Part shown: positions 1-5,639 of the stretch, piece by piece
Layout of the letters: each line of letters starts with the position of its first letter
Numbering within the stretch: position 1 is the first letter of the stretch
Assembly (NCBI GenBank): GCA_017628595.1
Contig: JAGBYV010000288.1
Location: forward strand, 1-5,639
Reading direction: 5' to 3'
Length of the DNA stretch: 5,639 nt
Source of the DNA: Alistipes sp.
GTDB lineage: Bacteria > Bacteroidota > Bacteroidia > Bacteroidales > Rikenellaceae
The notes under the pieces: model-generated
Told to the model about the DNA's origin: nothing
Seen by the model: the letters and a program-made list of their open reading frames with translations, nothing else
The model's database searches: none
Position numbers and translations under genes: made by a program

Positions 1-1629
1 CGAGAACTTCACTCCCAGCATACCCTCGGGTGTCGAGCGGTAATAGTTCAGCCACTCATAGAGCTTACTACCCGTCAGGTTGCGACCCTCGGCATATACT
101 GCCCAGCGATCGTTAATGCGCCACTCCACCTCAACACCAAGCGTAAGAGTTGCATTGGTCTTCGTATAGCCAAACTGCGGAAGTCCATCCTCTGAAAGAG
201 TATCGTTCAACGTCATCCACTTGATAGCGCTCGCATAATCGAGCGTTACGCCAGCACGGATCCTGCGTGAGAGATAGCTTAGCGACGTGCCGACATTAAA
301 GTTGGGGCGGTTGCTGTAATAACCAGCATATTCCTCCCACACATATACCCCCGCATATACCTTTGCCTCGAAGGCACCCACGGGGCGCACCAGAGCATTG
401 GCATCGATGCGCAGACTGTGCTGGTAGGCTGGAGCAAAGCCATAGTCGGCACCAGTGCTATACCAGTAGAGATGGTCATCGGCCAATGACAACTCGGCCG
501 AGAGATCGTACGAGAAGACTCCCTTCGCAAGATTTCCACCAACACCGATGCGGCCATTATACGATGTCTCATTTGCCTGCTGGGCAAGAGTCTCTGCCAC
601 ACCACTTGTTCCACGCATATAGGGGTTTGTGAATATGAGCGAAGCAAAGTCATTGCGCCTAAGCTCGCCATCCACCTCAACAAAGGGGATAAAACCCTCC
701 GACGTATCCTTCCACGCAAGGCGCAGATAAGGGAATATATGGTGCGGGCTGCTGGTCGCACCATTCACTCTGTCATAATAGTAGTCGGCACCAACCATAA
801 GCTCAAAACGCTCGCTCTCCATGCCATAGCGGGCACCGGCCGTGAAAATATTGTTCTTATAGTTCTTCAGAGCCTTATAGCCGAATGCTCCGTCGTAGCC
901 GGCCGTAATGCGCAGTATATGACGTCCACCAAGCATCTTGGCTACCGCAGCCGATGCGGCTATGTTGGACTCATTGAAGTCGCCCACATCTACCCCATCG
1001 AGGAAATACGAGCCTTCAGCCTCGACATTGAAATTCCATCGGCTAAGGTCGGTAAAGTCATCACCAAAACGGATCTTACCTCCGGCACGACCGAACTCGA
1101 TCTTCTCGCCCGTTGTAGGATAGCGGTGTCGCAGACGATGGTCGGCAGCAAGATCAACCTCCAGCAGACGCTCGCCGACGAAAAGACCGGCACGACCGCC
1201 TACGCGGTTATCCATCTCCATGGTGTTGCGCGTAACCTTTTCGTCGAGCAGATTATGTCGCGCACGGTAGTCACCCCAATGGTTGACATAGGCCATAGCA
1301 TAGCCACGATCCTTATTATATGTTGCGATGTAACCATCCACCTCGCTCGACAGCGGCATGCCGATGGCTGCATGGGCATAGAGCGGACGGGCGCGATAAT
1401 AGTCCCAGTAGGTGATTGTAGCCGGGCGGAAGTTCTCGGTCATAAGCGAGGTCTCGAACGAACGGGGTGTGACTGTATAATCCACATCGGGACGCATCAT
1501 CACCGTATCGGTCATATCGGGCTGGATTGCGAGCTTCTGCGCAGTGCTAACCGTCGGCGTGTAATCCTTCGACACCTCCACCTGCTTCTGCACCTGTGCC
1601 TGCGAGGCAAAGGTCGAAAGCAATAGCAA
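1..1629 (-). CDS. TonB-dependent-receptor-like outer-membrane beta-barrel protein, plugless (3' end cut by window edge)
   Basis: The frame is open without a stop from just after the TAG at 1660-1662 down to base 1 (553 codons counted from 1659). The first codons encode an arginine-rich start (SRRRLEY), a hydrophobic stretch (IVTLLLLSTFA) and a likely cleavage site at SQA|Q, so the product is exported. Next come about 70 residues including VEVSKDYTPTV, then, from about codon 94, alternating aromatic/glycine-rich segments typical of outer-membrane strands (AYVNHWGDYRAR, GVYVWEEYAGYY, LTLGVEVEW). The end NLTGSKLYEW...GMLGVKFS resembles the last strand of TonB-dependent receptors, so only a terminal aromatic residue and stop are probably missing. 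There is no room for the usual plug domain of more than 100 residues. The role is unknown; it may act with the TPR protein encoded immediately upstream. The start is unresolved: 1629 is the first TTG, but it would remove the basic part of the signal peptide, and the only in-frame ATG (1666-1668) lies before the TAG. The frame itself is secure; substrate and function are not. Confidence 0.88.
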   Translation of the reverse strand, partial: MLLLSTFASQAQVQKQVEVSKDYTPTVSTAQKLAIQPDMTDTVMMRPDVDYTVTPRSFETSLMTENFRPATITYWDYYRARPLYAHAAIGMPLSSEVDGYIATYNKDRGYAMAYVNHWGDYRARHNLLDEKVTRNTMEMDNRVGGRAGLFVGERLLEVDLAADHRLRHRYPTTGEKIEFGRAGGKIRFGDDFTDLSRWNFNVEAEGSYFLDGVDVGDFNESNIAASAAVAKMLGGRHILRITAGYDGAFGYKALKNYKNNIFTAGARYGMESERFELMVGADYYYDRVNGATSSPHHIFPYLRLAWKDTSEGFIPFVEVDGELRRNDFASLIFTNPYMRGTSGVAETLAQQANETSYNGRIGVGGNLAKGVFSYDLSAELSLADDHLYWYSTGADYGFAPAYQHSLRIDANALVRPVGAFEAKVYAGVYVWEEYAGYYSNRPNFNVGTSLSYLSRRIRAGVTLDYASAIKWMTLNDTLSEDGLPQFGYTKTNATLTLGVEVEWRINDRWAVYAEGRNLTGSKLYEWLNYYRSTPEGMLGVKFS

Positions 1630-1651
1630 TGTTACGATGTACTCTAATCTT

Positions 1652-1656
1652 CTCCT
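1652..1656 (-). promoter_or_regulatory. Possible Shine-Dalgarno for the barrel gene
   Basis: AGGAG on the minus strand lies directly after the TPR stop codon. No standard start codon sits 5-9 nt downstream: the next in-frame codons are AGA, AGA, TTA, GAG, TAC and ATC. The first in-frame TTG (1629-1627) is 22 nt away. The site could help re-initiation after the TPR stop, but it does not decide the start. Confidence 0.3.
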
Positions 1657-1665
1657 ACTCTACTC
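1655..1665 (-). repeat. Tandem 5-bp repeat at the TPR-barrel gene junction
   Basis: Read on the minus strand the junction is ATGGAGTAGAGTAGGAG, which contains GAGTA twice in tandem (1661-1665 and 1656-1660). The first copy supplies the TA of the TPR gene's TAG stop. Each copy gained or lost shifts the barrel frame relative to the TPR frame, so the repeat could affect how the barrel gene is started. It is only two copies long and may be chance. Confidence 0.6.
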
Positions 1666-4659
1666 CATTTTAGCAATTTTCTCTTGAGCCTCTGCCACGA
1701 TGCCGTCATCGGCGGGCGAATAGCCATCCACTACGCTCTGGTACGTAGCACGTGCCTGGAACGCATCACCGCGGCTCATATATATATCACCGAGCAAAAT
1801 AAAGGACTTGGCAAGCCAGTAGTTCTGTGGTGTTTTGCTATCCGAAAAGGCATAAACCATCTCTTCAGCCTTATCGTAACGCTTGGCAGCATACTCAGCC
1901 TCAATGAGGCGATAACGGCCCTCGGCACCCTCGGCGCTCTTAACCTCTGACGACAACACCCGGAAGACCTCCAGCGACTGTTCACGCTTACCCTCGCGCA
2001 ACAGCACCGATGCCTTGGCATGGCGCGCCTTGCGAAGAGCAACGTCGGTAAGACCGCTCATACGCTCGGCATCATCGGCCATAGCCAACAGCGTGGCATC
2101 GTCGGCATATTTAAGTGTTGAGGCGATATAACCTGATGCAGCATTGGTCTTGGCGGCGGCACTCTGCGTCTCATCATAGAGCGAGCGGTAAGCCTTGGCA
2201 GCCTCCTCATAACGCTCTCGCTCGTAGCACATCGTAGCCAGACGCTCCAACACACGCTCCGAATACTGTGTGTGACCCTGCGCCGCAAGCTCCGAGAGCG
2301 ATGTGATAGCCTCCTCATCGCGACCATCACGCACATGACAGTCACTAAGGAAGAAGAGAGCATCGTTGCGATAATATCCTCGCGGGTAGTTGTTCAGGTA
2401 GTTGCGAAGCGAAATGGCGGCCTCCTGCGTCTTGTTGTCAAGATAGAGTTTCTGCGCCGCAGCATACGACAGCGAGTCACGTGTCATCTCGCTCACGTTA
2501 CTCTCCAGACCCACCCTCTCGGCATAGGCAAAATAGCCATCGGCATTACCCTGCGCCATATAGATGTCGCGGATACCCTGCAATGCGCTCTTCGACTGTG
2601 GCGACTGTGGCGAAGACTTCACCACGCGATCGTAATACTCCAGAGCCTTATCGCGCTGGCCAAGGTTCATATACGCCAGACCCAGATCCGACAACGCCTG
2701 CGCATGGTATGACGATGAGGGATATGCCGCAATAAACTCCTCGAGGGTGCTAACACCGTCGGCATAACGCTCTGCAGCGATGTAGGTTCTACCCAGCTCA
2801 TATGTAGCAGCATCGACATAATCACCTCTGTCGGCCCGGACGATACTCTGCAGGGCAGAGATCTTCTCCGAGCGTTTATTCTGCACACCCAGCGTTATCG
2901 CACGCTGATACTGCGCATAGTAACGTCCCGCCTGATTGGATGCGATAGCGCGGTCGTAGTATTGCACCGCCTCAGCATATTTGCGTGTCGCGTAACGCAC
3001 ATCGCCCATACGGTTATAGGCATCGGCACGATACTCATCGTTCAGGGTACGCACCTTAAGAAACTCCTCAAAAGCCTTCGCCGCAGACTCCATATCGCCT
3101 GAATTGAAGTAGCAGTAACCCATATTGTACTGCGCCATAGCATACTCCTCGCCCGAGCGTGGTGCACGAGCAACGAAGTTGCGATAACGCTGCAACGCGG
3201 TGCGTGTATCCCCCTTGGCATAGGCTATCTCGCCAAGCCAGAACGAGGCCAAAGCGTTATATTTTGCATTCGACGAACCCACCGACAATGACTCAGTGAG
3301 CGACGACTCGGCATCGGCCAGCTCGCCGTCGGCATAAGCCTCAAGGCCATTGAAATATGCTATCTTCTGCAGAGCCAGCAGAGCATCGCCATCGGGATTG
3401 GGCATACTCTTCAACGCCTCGTATGCATCGGCATAGTTGTGAGAGTTGTAGTATGCGGCAATGAGCAGCTTGTGTGCATCACCCTTTCTTGCCGACTCGG
3501 GATAGAGGGCCATGTATCGGTTCAATACGTTGATAGCCTCATTGAAATGGCCACCACCCTGCTCAAAGAGCAATTTTCCATAATTAAAGAGGGCATCCTC
3601 AGCAATGGCACGATCATACTCGGCACTCGACGCCATGGCAAACGAGTGCATGGCATTGGTCTTATCGCCAGCGCGCAGATAACAGTCGGCCAGGTGATAC
3701 GATGCATTCTGCGTAAGCATATCGTCGGCACCGCACGCCTGACGAAGATATGACAAAGCCTCTGCATAGAGAGTCTGACGATACTGCGAGTAACCCATTA
3801 TATAGTTCTCCAGACGACCCATCTGGCCACCCGTAGCACGATATGCATTCATATACTTTACCGCTGCCGCATAATCATCCAACTGAAACCACGACTCGGC
3901 CATGATACGGCGTATCTGCAACGCCTGTTCCGGGGTGGTGCGCTCCATCAAGGCATCACCCTGCGCCACTACGGCACGGTAGTCGCCCTCCTTGAAATCG
4001 ATCTGCATCAGGTAGAAAGGCATCAGATCGCGATATATGGGGCTCTGCGTTAGCGACTGAAATCCCTGGCGCGAGAGCGGCAGATCACCCTCGGCATATG
4101 CCATGTAGGAGGTGTAGTATGTGGCATGGTCGGCATAGTCGCTACCTGTAGCAATGCGGGCGAAGTATTGCTTGGCCTGCGCATAATCATTCTCCATGAA
4201 GGCCATATATCCCATACGCAGATCGTAGCGATCACGCTGCTGGGGCGAGAGGAATTTATAGTTTACCTTCTCGAGTTCCTGCTGGGCCATAGTCATCTCA
4301 TCCTCCATGCAGTAAACTGCACCGAGCGTATATTGTACATCATTTTTATAGGGAGAGGAGTTATACTCGGCCAGAAAACGTTTTAGGCGCGCATCGGCAT
4401 CAGTCATTTTAAGCTCTACGTCACACAAGGCTACATAATAATCAATCTTCTCCAGCAGAGCACGATCGCGCACGCTCGACAACCTCTCGCGCAGCGACAA
4501 CAGCTCCGTACGAGCCTCGATCCAATGGCCAAAATTGTACAACGACACACCTCGCTCAATGGCAGCACTATTGGCAGCCTGCTGCGCAGTATTCTGCGCC
4601 TGCAACTGCGTAAGCGTTCCAATGGCAATAATGGCTAAAAGGAATATTTTTTTTCGCAT
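1660..4659 (-). CDS. Large exported tetratricopeptide-repeat (TPR) protein, 999 aa
   Basis: This is a complete gene with an ATG start just downstream of a good promoter. Residues 1-21 form a signal peptide (basic MRKK, hydrophobic core, cleavage at LQA|Q). There is no lipobox cysteine, so a soluble periplasmic location is inferred. From about residue 35 to the end the protein is almost continuous paired amphipathic helices with TPR spacing. The clearest repeats are near 508-541 (YNMGYCYFNSGDMESAAKAF), 546-575 (YNRMGDVRYATRKYAEAVQY), 617-650, 655-685 (LSDLGLAYMNLGQRDKALEY), 731-762, 764-795, 802-830 and 951-981. Repeats in the first half (about 145-175, 285-310, 318-345, 355-390) are more divergent. 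I see no enzymatic domain. TPR arrays bind proteins, so a scaffold or chaperone role for an envelope complex is inferred, most likely with the barrel protein encoded immediately downstream in the same frame. BamD- and CpoB-like proteins are also exported TPR proteins but are far shorter. The exact function is unknown. Confidence 0.95.
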   Translation of the reverse strand: MRKKIFLLAIIAIGTLTQLQAQNTAQQAANSAAIERGVSLYNFGHWIEARTELLSLRERLSSVRDRALLEKIDYYVALCDVELKMTDADARLKRFLAEYNSSPYKNDVQYTLGAVYCMEDEMTMAQQELEKVNYKFLSPQQRDRYDLRMGYMAFMENDYAQAKQYFARIATGSDYADHATYYTSYMAYAEGDLPLSRQGFQSLTQSPIYRDLMPFYLMQIDFKEGDYRAVVAQGDALMERTTPEQALQIRRIMAESWFQLDDYAAAVKYMNAYRATGGQMGRLENYIMGYSQYRQTLYAEALSYLRQACGADDMLTQNASYHLADCYLRAGDKTNAMHSFAMASSAEYDRAIAEDALFNYGKLLFEQGGGHFNEAINVLNRYMALYPESARKGDAHKLLIAAYYNSHNYADAYEALKSMPNPDGDALLALQKIAYFNGLEAYADGELADAESSLTESLSVGSSNAKYNALASFWLGEIAYAKGDTRTALQRYRNFVARAPRSGEEYAMAQYNMGYCYFNSGDMESAAKAFEEFLKVRTLNDEYRADAYNRMGDVRYATRKYAEAVQYYDRAIASNQAGRYYAQYQRAITLGVQNKRSEKISALQSIVRADRGDYVDAATYELGRTYIAAERYADGVSTLEEFIAAYPSSSYHAQALSDLGLAYMNLGQRDKALEYYDRVVKSSPQSPQSKSALQGIRDIYMAQGNADGYFAYAERVGLESNVSEMTRDSLSYAAAQKLYLDNKTQEAAISLRNYLNNYPRGYYRNDALFFLSDCHVRDGRDEEAITSLSELAAQGHTQYSERVLERLATMCYERERYEEAAKAYRSLYDETQSAAAKTNAASGYIASTLKYADDATLLAMADDAERMSGLTDVALRKARHAKASVLLREGKREQSLEVFRVLSSEVKSAEGAEGRYRLIEAEYAAKRYDKAEEMVYAFSDSKTPQNYWLAKSFILLGDIYMSRGDAFQARATYQSVVDGYSPADDGIVAEAQEKIAKME

Positions 4660-4682
4660 AATTTTTCGAAGTTTATTATCTA

Positions 4683-4714
4683 CAAAGGTAACTATTTTAG
4701 AGCAATTCTCCCAA
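4683..4714 (-). promoter_or_regulatory. Bacteroidota-type promoter for the TPR-barrel pair
   Basis: On the minus strand TACCTTTG (4690 down to 4683) matches the Bacteroidota -7 consensus TAnnTTTG exactly. TTGG (4714 down to 4711, in the context TATTGGG) lies 20 nt upstream, where the -33 TTTG/TTG element is expected. Transcription would begin about 10-18 nt before the ATG at 4659, giving a short AT-rich leader without a clear Shine-Dalgarno sequence. Since no gap or terminator separates the TPR gene from the barrel gene, this promoter probably drives both. Confidence 0.6.
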
Positions 4715-4726
4715 TATAGGAACGAT

Positions 4727-4751
4727 TATTGTCACTCAAATATTGTACTCA
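4727..4751. repeat. Imperfect direct repeat in the divergent promoter region
   Basis: TATTGTCACTCA (4727-4738) is followed 14 nt later by TATTGTACTCA (4741-4751), differing by one inserted base. The pair sits between the two divergent promoters, and its second copy overlaps the candidate -33 element of the OsmC-family gene. It could be a regulator site, but no known operator is recognised and chance is possible. Confidence 0.3.
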
Positions 4752-4773
4752 CGGGGCGCATTGATTCCATTTG
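4742..4773 (+). promoter_or_regulatory. Candidate promoter for the OsmC-family gene
   Basis: TCCATTTG at 4766-4773 matches the -7 consensus TAnnTTTG at five of six fixed positions. ATTG at 4742-4745 lies 20 nt upstream as a -33 element, the same spacing as in the divergent promoter. Transcription would start near 4780, giving a leader of about 30 nt. The match is weaker than that of the divergent promoter. The leader is A/T-rich with no obvious Shine-Dalgarno sequence. Confidence 0.4.
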
Positions 4774-4811
4774 CGGCCGTAGAGTCAAATATAGAGTAAA
4801 AGCATGTAATT

Positions 4812-5222
4812 ATGAACAACAAACAAAAGGTCACCGTAGAACTTCGAAACGGTAAATTCCGGCTGCCCGATGGCGCCAGATTAGAGGAGTTGAACCCCAA
4901 AGCACTGCTTCTGTGCGCCACAGCGCAATGTGCAGGACTCACCGTAATGGGCATCCTGGCAAAGGATCACATCTCGCTCAAACGACTTGAAATCTCTATT
5001 GAGGGGACACTCGACACCGAAAAACTGCAGGCCGACAGCCGCTTTATGCGTTTTAACGTAGCATACAACGTCGAGTGCCGCACAATGAGCGACCAGCACC
5101 TCGTAAGCGAAGCCATACGCGATGCGCAGGATCGACTGTGCGGACTTATCGCCCTGCTGAAATGCGCTGCCCCGGTCACGCACGAGATCTACATTGTCAG
5201 CAACGAAACGGTAAAGGCATAG
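4812..5222 (+). CDS. OsmC/Ohr-family protein (thiol peroxidase-like)
   Basis: This 136-residue protein has the length usual for the OsmC/Ohr superfamily, cytoplasmic dimers that reduce organic hydroperoxides through a cysteine pair. After an N-terminal beta part comes the segment starting NPKALLLCATAQC: N28-P29 followed 12 residues later by C40 matches the NPEQL...C spacing around the peroxidatic cysteine of Ohr. The second expected cysteine is C110 (AQDRLCGLIALL), followed by a closing strand (THEIYIVS). Both redox cysteines are therefore present, which supports activity, although many OsmC-like proteins in Bacteroidota have no tested substrate. Three further cysteines occur (C35, C89, C118). 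There is no signal peptide. The gene is transcribed away from the TPR gene and converges on the TolC-family gene, so it is probably a single-gene unit. The ATG at 4812 fits the start of the fold. Whether it is closer to OsmC, Ohr or a third subgroup cannot be settled here. Confidence 0.88.
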   Translation: MNNKQKVTVELRNGKFRLPDGARLEELNPKALLLCATAQCAGLTVMGILAKDHISLKRLEISIEGTLDTEKLQADSRFMRFNVAYNVECRTMSDQHLVSEAIRDAQDRLCGLIALLKCAAPVTHEIYIVSNETVKA

Positions 5223-5224
5223 AA

Positions 5225-5259
5225 AAAGGTTGCTCCACGCGGGGCAACCTTTCCTTTTT
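5225..5259. terminator. Bidirectional rho-independent terminator between convergent genes
   Basis: The arms 5225-5236 and 5241-5252 pair over 12 bp (AAAGGTTGCTCC with GGGGCAACCTTT, one G-T wobble) around the 4-nt loop ACGC. On the plus strand the stem is followed by CCTTTTT; on the minus strand the stem ends in a continuous T run (CCTTTTTCT). It lies just after the OsmC-family stop and abuts the TAA stop of the TolC-family gene, so it can end transcription from both sides. Confidence 0.85.
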
Positions 5260-5639
5260 ACTCCTGAGCCGTAACACGTCGATACTCCGACACTGCTACG
5301 GCGTAGTTGAAGCGGGCAGTTATGGCGTTGGTGTAGAGTTGTAGCCAGCTGATCTGCGCCTGTAGCACATCGAGTACCGTAGCCTGCCCCTCCTGATAGG
5401 AGTAGGTGCTGATCGAGAGGTTTTCGCTGGCTATAGCTAAATTGTGCAGCGACGACTGAATCTGCGAATAGCTATTCATCATTGCACTCCAGCCGTCGGC
5501 CTCCTGCTGTGCCGCATCGCGACGCAACTGTTCCAGCCTATTCTCTGCCTGTCGCTGATCGCTGCGCGCCACGGCTACCGCCGATCGTCGCTCACCCCAA
5601 TGAAACAGCGGCACACTAAGCCCAAGCACCAGCGCGCCA
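5258..5639 (-). CDS. TolC-family outer-membrane efflux protein, C-terminal part (5' end beyond window)
   Basis: The frame is open from the right edge to TAA at 5258-5260, giving 126 visible residues of a protein usually 400-500 long. It begins inside the barrel motif GLSVPLFHWGERRSA, equivalent to the common GxSxxxPLFxxG segment of TolC-family proteins. A long helical stretch follows (about 20-90 of the visible part, with many Q, A, R and L). Then comes the hallmark of the last hairpin, EGQATVLDVLQAQ, leading into the final helix (LYTNAITARFNYAVAVSEYRR). TolC-family proteins form trimeric channels through the outer membrane and periplasm for RND or other tripartite exporters or for type I secretion. 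The membrane-fusion and pump genes would lie beyond the right edge, upstream or elsewhere. A GTG at 5627-5629 is internal to the domain and not the true start. The substrate cannot be told. Confidence 0.93.
   Translation of the reverse strand, partial: GALVLGLSVPLFHWGERRSAVAVARSDQRQAENRLEQLRRDAAQQEADGWSAMMNSYSQIQSSLHNLAIASENLSISTYSYQEGQATVLDVLQAQISWLQLYTNAITARFNYAVAVSEYRRVTAQE

Noticed and set aside
279..764. A 161-codon minus-strand frame inside the barrel gene region.
   Set aside because: It is out of frame with the barrel protein, rich in Arg/Ser/Met without domain features, and is a shadow frame.
739..1626. A 295-codon open frame on the plus strand opposite the barrel gene.
   Set aside because: The minus strand has an unbroken frame with signal peptide, strand-like segments and a receptor-like C-terminus. 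The plus-strand product has no recognisable domain, no promoter, and a composition expected from the complement of beta-barrel codons.
2272..2712. A 146-codon plus-strand frame opposite the TPR gene.
   Set aside because: It lies wholly within the well-supported TPR gene and has no domain, promoter or ribosome site; it is a product of codon bias on the other strand.
60..4140. Many copies of a tcggcata-type word across the minus-strand genes, which could suggest a DNA uptake or binding motif.
   Set aside because: The copies mostly encode Tyr-Ala-Asp/Glu in one frame of the TPR repeats and are explained by repeated protein motifs and codon preference; they are absent as a pattern in the intergenic DNA.

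Overview
The window looks like a chromosomal segment of a Bacteroidales bacterium (Bacteroidota), possibly a Rikenellaceae/Alistipes-type gut species. The reasons are a promoter matching the Bacteroidota -33/-7 consensus (TTG, about 20 nt, TAnnTTTG), AT-rich leaders without strong Shine-Dalgarno sequences at the clearly assigned starts, a long periplasmic TPR protein next to a TonB-receptor-like outer-membrane barrel, and moderately GC-rich coding DNA. The genus is only a guess. No mobile element, CRISPR array, tRNA or rRNA was seen.

Layout. (1) About 1-1659, minus strand: an outer-membrane beta-barrel protein, cut by the left edge probably only one or a few codons before its stop. (2) 1660-4659, minus strand: a complete 999-residue exported protein made almost wholly of TPR-like helical repeats, directly upstream of the barrel gene and apparently co-transcribed with it. 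(3) 4660-4811: a divergent intergenic region with a good promoter for the TPR-barrel pair and a weaker candidate for the plus-strand gene. (4) 4812-5222, plus strand: a 136-residue OsmC/Ohr-family protein with both redox cysteines. (5) 5225-5259: a hairpin that can act as terminator in both directions between converging genes. (6) 5258-5639, minus strand: the C-terminal part of a TolC-family outer-membrane efflux protein, cut by the right edge.

The most interesting part is the TPR-barrel pair. The barrel protein resembles proteins often labelled TonB-dependent receptor, but it has no room for a plug domain: about 70 residues separate its signal peptide from the first likely barrel strand. The large periplasmic TPR protein may be its partner. 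The junction is also odd. The barrel frame continues in frame from the TPR gene across a single TAG stop, and no ATG or GTG follows that would retain the signal peptide. A tandem 5-bp repeat sits exactly at the junction. OsmC and TolC are ordinary neighbours in envelope and oxidative-stress physiology, with no visible functional link to the pair.
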